Part shown: positions 36,449 through 47,473 of the stretch, one piece after another
Position numbering within the stretch: the stretch's first letter is position 1
Layout: every line of letters starts with the position of its first letter
DNA from: Histomonas meleagridis
Lineage: Eukaryota > Parabasalia > Tritrichomonadida > Dientamoebidae
Direction: 5' to 3'
Assembly: GCA_020186115.1 (NCBI GenBank)
Contig: WSYJ01000156.1
Location: forward strand, 1 to 64,000
DNA: 64,000 nucleotides
Made by a program: the position numbers and the translations under genes
Notes under the pieces: generated by a model
Seen by the model: only the letters and a program-made list of their open reading frames with translations
What the model was told of the DNA's origin: nothing
The model's database searches: none

Positions 36449-39192
36449 TGAACCATCTGAAATGTTATATGAAAAATGAAATATTTTCGAATTTCTTTTA
36501 GTAATTAAACATATCTTTATATTTAAATTAATAATTAACTGAAAAAAATCATCTTTTTTACTTATGAGGATAAAATCTTGGTGGCCATTTTAAAGATATT
36601 CATGTTCAGATTTTTAGGCATTTCTATTAAACAAGAAAAGTGACAATTGTCCAAGTCTAATTGTTAAATTTTGTAAATTCTTACTATTCATAAAAACAAT
36701 ATCATTTAATTTAGAGATTAAAAATTAAAAAAATATTAAAATAAGTTGTACAAATTATTACACTAAAGCTTTTATATAAAATTTCATATGGAAATTATAT
36801 ATTTCTTATAATTTTGAAATATTTAAAAAATAATTTAAGTACTATTGTACTTCGGTAATACTTGTATTTATTAAAATTAAAACCATGAGTTTTCACTAAC
36901 TATATTAGAATTATTAAAATTTCTTGAAAATAAAAACATTCGTTTTACACTATATTTCGGGTGGATGGACAGGTTTTCGTGTCCGATTCTGTAATTGAAT
37001 CAAATATATTGTGGATATGAAATTGATGATTTGCTTTTTCTACATATATCTATAATTATCATATACAAATAAAAATCATATTAAAGAATTTTTACTTGAA
37101 ATGTGATTTTCCTCAATGACTTTTTCAAACTCATAAATTGATATAATTCTTTGTTTTTATTCTTCAATCACCAGTTTTGGTACAATTATCACTTTACTTG
37201 TAATCATATTACAACTTGGGAAGACTCAACAAATTTCGTCTAGAAATAAATGTTTTTGAAAATTGCAACGCACAATGAAATACTTCGGATCTGATTAGAA
37301 TCAGCATCATTAAAACATATTAAACAAAATTGCCCAAGATCTTCAAGGTTAACATTTTATGCAAATTTGTTTCTGATAATTATACATTCAATAGCATCAA
37401 TTGTAGCACTTACAAAATTACATGAGTTTGGTGTTATGCCATAGATATATGTAATAACAATGGTGTTAATGATTGTCCTTATTTTATAAAAAAAGGTCAT
37501 ACGATAGGCAAATGAACCGAAGTCCGCGATAGAGCTTTTTGAACCCACAAGCGTTCAAAAAGCTCTATCGCCGGCAGTTTTCGGGGGGGGGGGAGCTTGT
37601 TGTACCATATTCAATTATAATGATATCATTCTTGAATATTCTAAAGCTTATATTACCTATTTGAAACAGTGCTAAATTATTGAACTCATTTTTTTGAGGG
37701 TCATATTATTGTTACAATTCTTTAATTAAAAATTTTGTGATAATAATTAAGGTTGATCATTGGATGCTATAATATTTGGAATTAATCCCCATTCACACAT
37801 GTGTTCTTAGCGAATAGTAAAAATTGGCCATAATCGGTGGCTAGAGTTCAGTCAATGATAGAAAATGTTTCTCATACATATAGCCTATATCCTGGGAACA
37901 AATAAGCTAATCAAGAGGATTTCTTTTATCTTTTTAAAAAACAATTAAAAATTTATTAAATTTTAATGAACATGACAACAAGTGACTTGTATTAAATATC
38001 AAATCTTGTATATTTATTTATAATTTTGCTGATTGTGTATACTGAATTTTAACCATTAATGGAAGAATGATTTTCACCTTTTTTTCCAACCCAGAAAGTT
38101 TGTTGACAGAGTCAGTCAAATTTTTGAATGATTGGAAAAATAATTTTTTGAAAAAGAAAATTTCGTCATAAAATAATAATCCTATGAAAAATTAGTTCAC
38201 AATTGAAAAGAAGATTTGCTCCAGCGATTTGTTGCAAATGTTTTGGAATTTCTGGTGAAAATATATATGTGAGTTATTCACATTATACATGTTGAAAACT
38301 AAAACAACAAACATGATCAAATTTTTCTGTTTAATTTTAAAATGTTCAAATCATGAATTTTTAAACATCAATACAACAAAAAAATATTTACTGTTAATCA
38401 TTTCCCACTCAAAAGTCAGTAGAAGTTCGAGAATTTTTTCCAGACTAATAAAAAAACAAAATTAAAGCCTCAAAAATAGAAATTCTCCTTATTTTGACTA
38501 TGTCTGTTACCTATTTTGACTATGCTTGTTTCCATTTTTGACTTTATTTATTGTGCTTTATGAATGTTTTTGAAAACTTTTTTCTAATTAAATACACTTG
38601 CTATAATTGACTTTATGATATCCCATTGCTAAATAGGTATTAACATTAAAACAAAATAAAATCTTTCATAAACCCCATAAAATAAAAGTATAATTACTCA
38701 AATGTTTACTAAAAAAACGCACTACCTTTAGAAACTTAATTATTGACCTATTTTATATTAAAATTTCGAAAGCAAACATTTAATTAATCGTTTTTCCAAA
38801 ATTTAATATTCCATAAATAGCATCAAAATTTATAAAAGCTCACATAATTCCAATACAAGCCAATTATTAACTGTGTTACATTTATCAAAATTAAATTATA
38901 ATTAAGTTTAATTTGCTCCAAATCAAGAAATTATCATTACCTTTCCAAAGAAAAAATTAATAATTTTCCGGTCAAAATCATTACCGCTTATTTTTCTTTA
39001 TTAAATAATTGTGTAGGGTACTTTTTCGGTGATGTCGTGTAAACTTGATCGCATTGTTGTTTGAATAACGATAACTCCTCAGAAAATACAACTAGGAGGG
39101 GTTGGTCGCTCAACCTTTTCAATAGAAATTGAAAGGGACCATTTGTGCATTGAATATTCAAAAGACTTAATTGGTTGATCATAAAATAAAAG
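36449..39192. other. 2.7-kb region without recognised genes
   Basis: Longest gene-poor stretch here. A 63-codon minus-strand frame at 37357-37548 matches nothing I know. A hairpin and an 11-G run lie at 37526-37593. Two copies of TATTTTGACTATG sit at 38492 and 38513. Possible distal promoter of the ABC transporter at the right end. Could host lineage-specific non-coding RNA or decayed elements; I see no proof. Confidence 0.4.
37526..37571. repeat. Perfect 19-bp hairpin, 8-nt loop
   Basis: Arm GCGATAGAGCTTTTTGAAC (37526-37544) pairs fully with 37553-37571 around CCACAAGC. A run of 11 G follows at 37583-37593. Such a G run and so stable a stem are rare in DNA this AT-rich. Could be the end of a mobile element or a structured RNA. 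Confidence 0.85.
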
Positions 39193-41001
39193 ATGCCTCC
39201 AATGCAACGTGTCTTTGCAACCCAAGGTTCTAATGATGGAGATTATGAACTGAAGGGTGGAGAATTTGGAAAATGTATCGGACTTATGAAGCACAAAGTC
39301 TTATTTGTTATTTCAATTATCTTAAGTGTACTTCATGGTGCTTCTCCATTGCTTATGAACGTAGTTATGGGTGATATGATGAACTCTATGACTACAGTTA
39401 CAGGTGACGCAGGAATTGATCTTGATTTTATTACAAATTTATGTATAGAAATGATTGTTATTATTGCTATTATGACAGTTATTCAAATTCTTTCAATGAC
39501 AGCTAGAATTATTGCAGGTACTGCTTACTTCGCAGATTTAAGATTAAGAATGTTCGAAAATCTTGTAAAACAAGATATTCCTTATTTCGATAAAGTACCC
39601 ACTGGTGTTCTTGTCGGACGTATTGCTGAAGATGTTGTTTTAATTCGTGAAACTTATGTTGATAAATTCTCTCAAGTTATTCAATCAGCAGCCCAATCCA
39701 TTGCCGGTATTATCTTAGCCTTTTGCACCGTATGGCGTGTTACGTTAGTCTGTTGTGTAGTTATTCCATTATGTGCCATTACATTTATCGTTGGTTCCAA
39801 ATGTATTGATAAGCTTTGGATTGAATACAATGATTCCTCGACCGCCTGTTCCACCAAAGCCGAAGAAGTTATTACCCAAATTCGTACAGTCAAATCTTTT
39901 GATTGCGAGTTACATGAATTTGAACTTTATTCTCAAAGTCTTGATAGTGTTTACGGTGTATATAAGAAGACATCATTAGCCCATGGTATTAAGGATGGAC
40001 TTATCACATTATTTGTCTGGTTAATGATTGCAGTTTTAATTTATTATGTTTCATGGATGATTGTTGCTGAGCCATATTTAGGTGTACAACCGGGTGATAT
40101 CATGATCTTAATGATGTCAATGATGTTAGGAACAATGGGTGTTTCGACAGCTTTAAGTTCTATCGATGACTTTGATAAGGCTCGAATTTCCGCATCAAAA
40201 ATCCTCGACATTGTCACCAGGAAGCCTCAAGTCGATAACGATGAAGGCGCTGATTCGATTCATGGCAACAAAACCATTGAAGGCACCATTGAATTCCGCG
40301 ATGTTTCGTTTAAGTATGAAAGTAATGATCAATATGCTGTCCAACATTTAAGCTTTAAAGTTAATGCTGGTGAAAATGTTGCACTTGTTGGTGAATCAGG
40401 CTGTGGGAAATCGACAACGTTACAATTATTACAACGATTTTATGAAGTCGAAAGTGGTGAAATATTAATCGATGGCGTTAACATCACTGAATTATCACCA
40501 CATTTCTTAAGAAGTCAAATTGCTGTTGTTCCACAAGGTCCTGTTTTATACTCAATGAGTATCGAAGATAACATTAAATTTGCACGTCCTGACGCTACAA
40601 ATGAAGAAATGCAAAAGGCAGCTAAACTTGGTAACGCGCATAGCTTCATCATGGAACAGCCACATAACTATCACCAAACAGTACAACAGACTTCATTATC
40701 TGGCGGTCAGAAGCAAAGAATTTGTATCTCAAGAGCTATCTTAATGGACGCGCCAATCCTTTTGTTGGATGAGGCAACAGCAGCTTTGGATACTGAGTCA
40801 GAACAATTGGTGCAACAGTCGCTCGAAAAGATCCGCCACGGAAAGACAGCTATAATGGTTGCGCATAGATTGGCTACTGTTATTAACTCTGATCGTATCT
40901 TTGTGTTTAAGGATGGCAGAGTTATCGAAACAGGTACACATAAAGAACTACTCGCGAAGAATGGAATTTACGCAGATTTGGTGAAATATCAATTACAATA
41001 A
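39193..41001 (+). CDS. ABCB-type half ABC transporter
   Basis: 602 residues. Six membrane helices in about 30-320 (type I exporter fold, with intracellular loop marks YFADLRLRMFENLVKQDIPY and TKAEEVITQIRTVKSF), then one nucleotide-binding domain 355-600: Walker A GESGCGKST at about 399-407, Q-loop VVPQGPVLY, signature LSGGQKQR near 502, Walker B ILLLDEATAALD near 521, D-loop and H-loop VAHRLAT. All catalytic residues are present. As a half-transporter it should act as a dimer, like mitochondrial/lysosomal ABCB proteins or P-glycoprotein halves; substrate unknown. No organelle presequence is evident. It converges on the surface-protein gene with 42 bp between stops. Confidence 0.96.
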   Translation: MPPMQRVFATQGSNDGDYELKGGEFGKCIGLMKHKVLFVISIILSVLHGASPLLMNVVMGDMMNSMTTVTGDAGIDLDFITNLCIEMIVIIAIMTVIQILSMTARIIAGTAYFADLRLRMFENLVKQDIPYFDKVPTGVLVGRIAEDVVLIRETYVDKFSQVIQSAAQSIAGIILAFCTVWRVTLVCCVVIPLCAITFIVGSKCIDKLWIEYNDSSTACSTKAEEVITQIRTVKSFDCELHEFELYSQSLDSVYGVYKKTSLAHGIKDGLITLFVWLMIAVLIYYVSWMIVAEPYLGVQPGDIMILMMSMMLGTMGVSTALSSIDDFDKARISASKILDIVTRKPQVDNDEGADSIHGNKTIEGTIEFRDVSFKYESNDQYAVQHLSFKVNAGENVALVGESGCGKSTTLQLLQRFYEVESGEILIDGVNITELSPHFLRSQIAVVPQGPVLYSMSIEDNIKFARPDATNEEMQKAAKLGNAHSFIMEQPHNYHQTVQQTSLSGGQKQRICISRAILMDAPILLLDEATAALDTESEQLVQQSLEKIRHGKTAIMVAHRLATVINSDRIFVFKDGRVIETGTHKELLAKNGIYADLVKYQLQ

Positions 41002-41043
41002 AAATCATATGAACTTTTGAAAAATTAAATAGATAATTTTTAT

Positions 41044-42138
41044 CTAAACGGTCAGCGCAGCAGCAATGAGAAATGTGATGAGGGCGAAACAGAAGGTGCG
41101 CGACTTGGACCCATGCGAAGTTTTACCTCCATCATCACCTCCTTCACTTGATTCTGTGATATGGAATATTTTGTCATCACTAAGTGTATAATTAATGTTT
41201 TTCGGGATCCCTGTGATATTAATGAAATTTCGATTAAGATCTGATGCAAGAAGTGTTAAATTGAAGTTTCGAACATTTTCCCATTTTCCTATGAATTCAA
41301 ATCCTATTGTTGTATTACGATCATATTTGTTATGATTGTAGAAATATAAATTAAAAGTTCCATTATATAATTCTGATTGAAACAAATCATTCGGTTCATC
41401 AAAATATATTTTGATTGATCTTGGTTCTGTAACTCCTTCTGGAAGAACCATGTAAATAATTGATGATACATATATATAAGGAGAAATCATAATTGAAATG
41501 TCTTTTGTAAGCGTATATGTTGAATCAATTGTAACATTATTTTCATAAAAGTGAATAGTTTTAAGATATTTTTCTAAAAATATTTTGTTTTCAGAATGTG
41601 ATTGTGGACGTTGTAAGATTGAAACATTCGAAATAATAAGATTATTTGCTGTAACTTCACCACTTAATTCAGTGTTACATTCAGGATTTATGCAATCAAC
41701 TGCTAATGTATGAAATTTAATATTATCAGCGAAATTTGTTTTTGCTCTAACATAAACAAATGGAATTGACTTTGATACATTCTTTGTTTTAGATTTTATT
41801 TCTATTGTTTCAGCAGACATAAGTTGAATGATTTTATCATCAACATTACTTATATCAATAGAAACACTATTATTAAAATCAATTAATATTTGTGAAAAGT
41901 TCTTTGAAAGATCAGAAAGTAAAACATCTTTTTTACTATCAGGAATAAATTCATCAACAACACCAGAAACTGCTTCAATTGCATCTTTACATAATTTTTG
42001 ATAATGAGCATCATCTGGATATTTTTTAGCCATTTCTTTATAAATATCTGCATATGATTCAGAAGTTCCGTTTTCATATCCATAGAAAATGTATTTGAAT
42101 GAAATACTAGAAACAGCACTACAAAAGAATAGAAACAT
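41044..42138 (-). CDS. Surface protein with signal peptide and C-terminal hydrophobic anchor
   Basis: 364 residues, no family recognised. Residues 1-13 (MFLFFCSAVSSIS) look like a short signal peptide; the extreme C-terminus (TFCFALITFLIAAALTV) is a hydrophobic segment with no cytoplasmic tail, fitting a GPI-anchor signal or tail anchor. Many N-x-S/T sequons lie between. Just before the anchor comes an acidic/Gly-rich linker (ESSEGGDDGGKTSHGSKS). A diverged, broken relative lies in the opposite arm at 58839-59513, where the stalk is longer and Ser/Thr/Glu-rich. This gene forms the outer part of the left arm of the inverted repeat; its first 38 bases belong to the near-identical core. Not named. 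Confidence 0.7.
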   Translation of the reverse strand: MFLFFCSAVSSISFKYIFYGYENGTSESYADIYKEMAKKYPDDAHYQKLCKDAIEAVSGVVDEFIPDSKKDVLLSDLSKNFSQILIDFNNSVSIDISNVDDKIIQLMSAETIEIKSKTKNVSKSIPFVYVRAKTNFADNIKFHTLAVDCINPECNTELSGEVTANNLIISNVSILQRPQSHSENKIFLEKYLKTIHFYENNVTIDSTYTLTKDISIMISPYIYVSSIIYMVLPEGVTEPRSIKIYFDEPNDLFQSELYNGTFNLYFYNHNKYDRNTTIGFEFIGKWENVRNFNLTLLASDLNRNFINITGIPKNINYTLSDDKIFHITESSEGGDDGGKTSHGSKSRTFCFALITFLIAAALTV

Positions 42139-43444
42139 TTTAAATTATAAAAATCACATAACTTTTAAAAATAGGAAATTTTTATTCAAACAAAATGAGA
42201 CAAGTTCTATTCGTCTCATATTAATTGATTTTATTTTATTTTATTTAAGTCCTATAATTAGTTTTAAATTTTGGTTTAATATTTCTTCACTAATTTGTTG
42301 AATATTTTTGTGTTCTGTTTCAAGATTTTCATTTTTCAAATTCTTCTTCAATCCTTTCAAATGTTTTCGTGACTGAAAATGGTTTTCGTGTTAATTTAAC
42401 AACAAGTTGATTGATGAAATCAGAATAATCGTCTGGAAATTCATTCGTGTCGTCAATAATCTCTGTAATCGTATCAATGATTAGTTGAACATTTTCATGA
42501 TGATCTGAAAATTTTGTCGTTTTATCTTTGAAGTTTGAAAATAAAAATTCTTTCACATTATGTCTTGCATTATTACAAAGAGTTTCATAAATTGATTTTG
42601 GTAAATAACTTTCAATGAAAGATTTTAAATTAAATGAATTTGTAAAATAATTTTCTTCACTTGATAAAAATCCTTCTGAATAATCATCAAGAAAATTGTA
42701 CCGAAATTGTTCTGTCTCTTCTTCTGTTTCATTTTCTGATGAAATTGAAAGATTTTGTTCAAGTTTGAGAAAATCTGAAATTGTAGACGATATAAAAGAA
42801 TCTTCTGTTTGAATATTATCAATATCTACTTTATCATCATAATTCTTTTTAGCAAGTTTATCTATTCCTTTCGAAAGACAAAACTCTTGGAACTTTTCTT
42901 CTAAAACTTTATTATTCGTTCGCCAATTATTTTCATTATGCTTCGCTTTTAATTTCGTTTTGTGATGGTTAGTTTTAGTTTTAGCTTCATTGATTTGTTT
43001 CTTCTTTTTGTGTTAACAATTTTCTTATTTCTTTTTTTGATTGTGATTTTTCTTGAATATGATTTTTTTTGTTGAACACCATCTGGACCTCTATTTAAAA
43101 TTTTAATAAAATAACCTGTATAATTACCTCGTTTTGGAATTCGTAACAATGAAAAATATCGGCCGTTTACTCTTTTTATTTTTCAACAAAAAGTGACAAC
43201 GCAATTTTTGTAATTCATTCAACATAAATCATTCAATTCAAAGAAAAATAAATTTTAATGTTTAATGTTAGTAATATATCATTAAAATAAGGAAAATTTC
43301 ATCGTGATCGAAAAAATATATTGAACAATAACTTATCTATAACGAACAATAAAAATATTTAATAAGTCATTTTATTATATTTTGGTTAACAAAATTTTAC
43401 ATTTTATAACAACATTTTCTGTAGTTTTGCCAACTTTGCCTTCG
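42101..43444 (-). repeat. Left arm core of large inverted repeat
   Basis: About 1.34 kb, reverse complement of 57536-58875 and almost identical; differences include A-run length changes and rare substitutions. Outside both ends homology continues but is clearly lower. It covers the first codons of the surface gene, the broken 324-codon frame and the last codons of a karyopherin gene. Confidence 0.95.
42241..43218 (-). pseudogene. Broken copy of the 324-codon frame
   Basis: Counterpart of 57762-58736. Differences that break it: an in-frame TGA at codon 12; A-run changes of +1, +1 and -1 near 43000-43075 that leave the first third in another frame; and one extra A near 42333 that truncates the end. 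The rest is nearly identical to the right copy. Homopolymer changes could partly be assembly errors, but the TGA is a substitution. Confidence 0.75.
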
Positions 43445-43492
43445 TCATGAAATGTTTCACGTTTTGCAATATATTTCCATTTCTTCTCTTAT
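43445..43492 (-). pseudogene. Decayed fragment of karyopherin 3' end
   Basis: Reading the minus strand, GAGAAGAAATGG, then ATATTGCAAAACGTGAAAC, match 57430-57472 in the karyopherin gene, after which about 65 bases present there are missing and GGCAAAGTTGGCAAAAC resumes inside the core arm. About 80% identity, much lower than in the core. Confidence 0.6.
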
Positions 43493-43642
43493 ATATTATT
43501 CGAAAATATGTATGGAATTTATAAAAACGCCAAACAGATATATTTCTCTATCAAAAAAACATCAATAACAGAAAGATTAATTGCCACTAATTTATTCCAT
43601 GATCATTTCCACATAGAAATATTTTGTTTTAAAACAAATTTT

Positions 43643-45952
43643 TTATTGATCAGTTTTTTTACAATTATTTTCTTTTTCGAGTAAAAGTCTATAGTGTTGT
43701 GAAATTTCGCTGTTTTTCATTAAAATACATTTTAGCTGTGCCGGGAATACTTTTTTAATTTCACCAAACAGAACATGTACCGAACCCGAAATACTCGAAT
43801 AAATGAAATCGAATTCCATAACGTTCATTAGGAATGAATTGGCTAAGGCGAACGTTAACTTGTGAGGGAATTTCCCGAGTAAACAGGCGATAAAGTTTGC
43901 CATTTGTGACAACATCAAACAGATTTCGGTGTCAATTTCCTGTAACGTATTGAAAACGCTTTGTATCAAATTATGAACTAAAACAATAATTTGATTTAAA
44001 AATGGTCTAAAATCAATGACTTTCATTGAGTATTCGAGCGTTTCGAAAATCGTTTGATATATATCAGGTTGTAATTGTTTTGATAAAAGTGCAATAATTT
44101 TTTGCAATAAAAATGGTTTAAATTCTATCGGAAGATCAGTTTGTAATATCAGAGAAGCAGATGCATTAATTATAGTTTTGACATCTATTATTTCAAAATT
44201 ATCAAATAATGTAAATAATGAATTAACTAAAAGTTGCAGATTTTGTATAACTAAATCTGGAAAACGTATCGAGTAATAACATATGACTGATAACTCAGAG
44301 CCAGTTGGTGACTTATTATATACAAAAAAGCACATTTCATATAACATTTGAAAATAATTTTTAATGTTTGGAGCGTTCGAATCGCGGATTATTAGCGCCA
44401 ATAGTTTACATATTGAGCTAATAATGCTTATATTTTGTTCAAAATTTTGTAACGAATATTTAAATAAGGTAATCATAAATTCAAAAATTGGTTCAACCAT
44501 ATCAACATGAGCTTTACCAAATGAAAAACATTGGATAACCCTTTGAATGATAAATGATGATGGACCTGAAATTATGATTTGACAAAGATGTTGAAATAAT
44601 TCTTTCTCATGATGGAAACATTCGGCTAATGATATTTGATTTAATAAGGTAAATGTTAAATCTAAAATTGGTTCTACATCAGGATATAAATGGAATAAAA
44701 TAAGCATAAACTGTTCATATTCAGCATAATTAGTTTGATATAAATAATATCCAGCGTTTTCAATTGAGTAATATCGAACGCGTGGGCTTACATCTTGCAT
44801 TCCTTGAAGTAGCCATTCTTTAGTTGCAGGACTAATTAATGCTTGGTTGTTCGGATTAACATTAAATATAACAAGGAGAAGTTTATATGAAACTTCACGA
44901 CAATTAGGGTTGACATTTCGAATATTATTTCCGATATATGGCAGAATAAAATTAGATGTAAGTTGTGGTTGAGTTTGATATAATTCCTTTATACATTGCA
45001 AAAATGAATGGTATGGTTCCCACTCTTCCGCAAATGAAACTTCGGATGTTGTTATATTTTCAGCGATTGACACGAAAAGTGGCAAAAAATTGGCACAAAT
45101 GTATTCTTGAATTTGTGGTGGCTCAGATTCAATTCGTTCAGCCAGAAAAAGAGAAATAGAATTATATATATCAGAAGAAAGATTTGGATTATGTAGATCT
45201 TGGTTTACAACTTCAAGAACTCGTACTCCAATTTGACAAAAAAAAGTTGGGCAACTTCGAGATAACGAATTAACAAAATCTAAAATCGTTTTCTTAAGTT
45301 CTACAACTTGATAAAGTGGAAATATTTGATTAAAGAATTCAAGAATATTTGTGATTTGCGGCATATCAAGTTGTGCAAAAAGTAGAAGTGTTGAGTCAAT
45401 CAAGGAAACGTCGTTGTTGAACGTAGGCCATTTTTGTATTACTGAGTGGAATAAATTTTTTTGTGATTCAATTTCAATTTCAAATTTCTTAAATATTTCT
45501 GTGAGACAATATGATATAGAAAGAATGAGTTGAATAGAACAATTCCCTTGTAACATTTCAATGAATTTATGAACAAAATTAAACTCTGTTAATACTTTAA
45601 GATACATTGTAGAAATAGCAATAGAAAAAATATACGTGGCTTGTTTCCGTGTAGCTTCGTGCGTGGATTCAAAGTATTTCATTGAAATTTGGATTATTCT
45701 TAAAATTGCAGCTTCTGGTAAAAACCCATTATTCTTATTATTAATTGAAGCTTCTAAATATTTACGAATAATTGTGAATGCAATGAATATTATGTTTTTT
45801 GGAATATTTTCTGTTGACTCCAAAATTAATAAATTTGCTTCAAAAAAATTCGGATCATAATTAATTAAAAATTCATTAACAATCCTTAATGCTTCTACAT
45901 AACCTTGATTATTTGGATCAGATGCACTTACTAAAAGATTTACAACAGACAT
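43643..45952 (-). CDS. Karyopherin-like HEAT-repeat protein
   Basis: 769 residues of paired amphipathic helices. The N-terminus has the importin-beta N-like order (a short helix pair, then NIIFIAFTIIRKYLEAS, like the IBN strand A-x-L--R); later repeats include KEWLLQGMQDVSPRVRYYSI with the typical V-R-x-x-A helix start. Probably a nuclear transport receptor; the specific paralogue cannot be given. It starts 84 bp from the divergent LRR gene, so a compact bidirectional promoter is likely. Its 3' flank holds a fragment of another karyopherin's end and then the left inverted arm. Confidence 0.6.
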   Translation of the reverse strand: MSVVNLLVSASDPNNQGYVEALRIVNEFLINYDPNFFEANLLILESTENIPKNIIFIAFTIIRKYLEASINNKNNGFLPEAAILRIIQISMKYFESTHEATRKQATYIFSIAISTMYLKVLTEFNFVHKFIEMLQGNCSIQLILSISYCLTEIFKKFEIEIESQKNLFHSVIQKWPTFNNDVSLIDSTLLLFAQLDMPQITNILEFFNQIFPLYQVVELKKTILDFVNSLSRSCPTFFCQIGVRVLEVVNQDLHNPNLSSDIYNSISLFLAERIESEPPQIQEYICANFLPLFVSIAENITTSEVSFAEEWEPYHSFLQCIKELYQTQPQLTSNFILPYIGNNIRNVNPNCREVSYKLLLVIFNVNPNNQALISPATKEWLLQGMQDVSPRVRYYSIENAGYYLYQTNYAEYEQFMLILFHLYPDVEPILDLTFTLLNQISLAECFHHEKELFQHLCQIIISGPSSFIIQRVIQCFSFGKAHVDMVEPIFEFMITLFKYSLQNFEQNISIISSICKLLALIIRDSNAPNIKNYFQMLYEMCFFVYNKSPTGSELSVICYYSIRFPDLVIQNLQLLVNSLFTLFDNFEIIDVKTIINASASLILQTDLPIEFKPFLLQKIIALLSKQLQPDIYQTIFETLEYSMKVIDFRPFLNQIIVLVHNLIQSVFNTLQEIDTEICLMLSQMANFIACLLGKFPHKLTFALANSFLMNVMEFDFIYSSISGSVHVLFGEIKKVFPAQLKCILMKNSEISQHYRLLLEKENNCKKTDQ

Positions 45953-46036
45953 TAACCTTGATTTCTCGATTCTGTAAACCTAAGAAATGTTAAAAAATTA
46001 AACGTATATCAAACAATTGTTTTTAAAATCTTTTTA

Positions 46037-46834
46037 ATGGAAAAGAAAACAACATCAATCATTAAAAAAAGATTACCTACTCTTAAAAAAACCGGTAGAC
46101 TATCTTTAGCTAATGAAAAAGAATTTAAATTATTAGATCTTGCACAAATACATTGTTTATCAATCTTAAAAATTCTTGATATCAGAGGGACATACATTTC
46201 TTCAATTGAAGGACTTCCGCTTCTTCCAAGCATTCACACTTTTATTGCAGATAATTCACAAATATCATCACTTTTAAATTTTTCATCGGTATCAAATGCA
46301 TCAAAAATAAGTCTTAAAAACACTCCAATTTCAAAATCATCAAATTATAAATTAGCTATTCTTTTAGTATGCCCAAATTTGGTTTCTATTAATAATACAA
46401 TAATAACGGAATCACTCAAGAAAAAAAGTCAAACATATCCGCATGGTACAATTAGGAAACTCATAGACAAGGGATGGGTACTTGAATATCCATGTCCAAC
46501 ACAAGAAAGACTCCAAGAACTCATGGAACAATATCATATTGAAAATGAGGAAATCATTTTTCACGAAGAAAGTAAATCACTTACAGATAATGAAAACGAA
46601 GAAGATATCGATTTTGATATGTGCATAGATGAACTTAGGAACAAACAAGAAAAAATGTTTTTGGAGGCAGAACATCTTTTTGATCTTGATGATCAAATGC
46701 TTAATAAGTCATCGCTTGATGAAAATTTGGAGAAATTGTTCAAAAGCAATGGAATAATGGTTGACTTAAAAAGCAATGCATCTGTTGAAGAAACGCATCA
46801 AGGGGTTCATTCCATTGTTTCTCTTACAGGCTAA
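46037..46834 (+). CDS. Leucine-rich-repeat protein
   Basis: 265 residues. Three to four LRR-like turns lie within 30-120 (LKILDIRGTYISSIEGLPLL, PSIHTFIADNSQISSLLNF, KISLKNTPIS), followed by a cap-like LLVCPNLVSINNTII, as in SDS22/LRRcap proteins. The C-terminal half is acidic and probably helical (about 165-250). Function unknown; resembles short cytoplasmic/nuclear LRR proteins of the ANP32/U2A' type without being clearly one. Shares an 84-bp promoter with the karyopherin on the other strand. Confidence 0.65.
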   Translation: MEKKTTSIIKKRLPTLKKTGRLSLANEKEFKLLDLAQIHCLSILKILDIRGTYISSIEGLPLLPSIHTFIADNSQISSLLNFSSVSNASKISLKNTPISKSSNYKLAILLVCPNLVSINNTIITESLKKKSQTYPHGTIRKLIDKGWVLEYPCPTQERLQELMEQYHIENEEIIFHEESKSLTDNENEEDIDFDMCIDELRNKQEKMFLEAEHLFDLDDQMLNKSSLDENLEKLFKSNGIMVDLKSNASVEETHQGVHSIVSLTG

Positions 46835-47146
46835 AAGGTATTTCCGGTTAGAAGCATTTTTGTAAGTAAATTTTTTAATTAGAAATAAAAGAGTTAAACA
46901 ATATCCAATGATTATAAATGTTGTAAGCTAGATGAATTGTGTCATAATTTTACGTTCCTCTGTAGTTACTATCAGCATAAAAACACATTTTTTTGTGAAA
47001 AGAGAATTGTGAACGTTTATATTTGTCACTTTTATATTTTGGCTGTTTTACATTAAGAAAACAGAGCTTGTCAAAACTCTTTATGGGAGAAATAAAATGA
47101 AAAAAAGAAGTATGGAGGAAACTGAAGAAGCAATTTATTTATCCAT
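46835..47146. other. Intergenic between convergent genes
   Basis: 3' flanks of the LRR and P1 genes. GTCACTTTTATATTTTGGC near 47025 resembles other initiator-like strings but points at no gene. Nothing else seen. Confidence 0.35.
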
Positions 47147-47464
47147 TTAGTCAAAGAGATCATCAAATCCACCCATCATTTCAACGACTTCTTCTTCTTC
47201 CTTCTTCTTCTCTTCTTCTTTCTTTTCTTCAGCAGCACCTGTTGAAGCGCCAGCAGCTGGAGCAGCACCACCAAGAGCTGTGCCCTTAACGAGTTCAGTG
47301 ATATCGTGGTTCTTGAAATATTCAGCAAAAAGATCAACCCAGTATGATTCAAGTTTAACGCCAGCAGCACTTATGATCTTGTTGATCTTGTCTGCTGTGA
47401 TTTCAATTCCATCATCATTAAGAATGAGGGCTGCATAAACAACAGCTAATTCTGGAGAGGCCAT
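47147..47464 (-). CDS. RPLP1: 60S acidic ribosomal protein P1
   Basis: 105 residues. N-terminal helical domain SPELAVVYAALILNDDGIEI then TADKINKIISAAGVKLESYW, matching eukaryotic P1, and an Ala/Gly hinge followed by a highly charged KKEEEKKKEEEE run. The C-terminus is MMGGFDDLFD rather than the usual MGFGLFD, yet keeps F and LFD, which bind elongation factors and ribotoxins. Forms the lateral stalk with P0 and P2. Start at the ATG at 47464 just after GACGGCC. Confidence 0.95.
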   Translation of the reverse strand: MASPELAVVYAALILNDDGIEITADKINKIISAAGVKLESYWVDLFAEYFKNHDITELVKGTALGGAAPAAGASTGAAEEKKEEEKKKEEEEVVEMMGGFDDLFD

Positions 47465-47473
47465 CTAAGATAA

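Noticed and set aside
36448..36480. Possible acceptor CATTTCAG before the second Myb ATG
   Set aside because: No donor with an upstream ATG found; the present ATG gives a plausible protein, so an extra exon stays speculative.
37357..37548. 63-codon minus-strand frame
   Set aside because: Hydrophobic but matches nothing known, lies in a gene-free region and has no support on composition.
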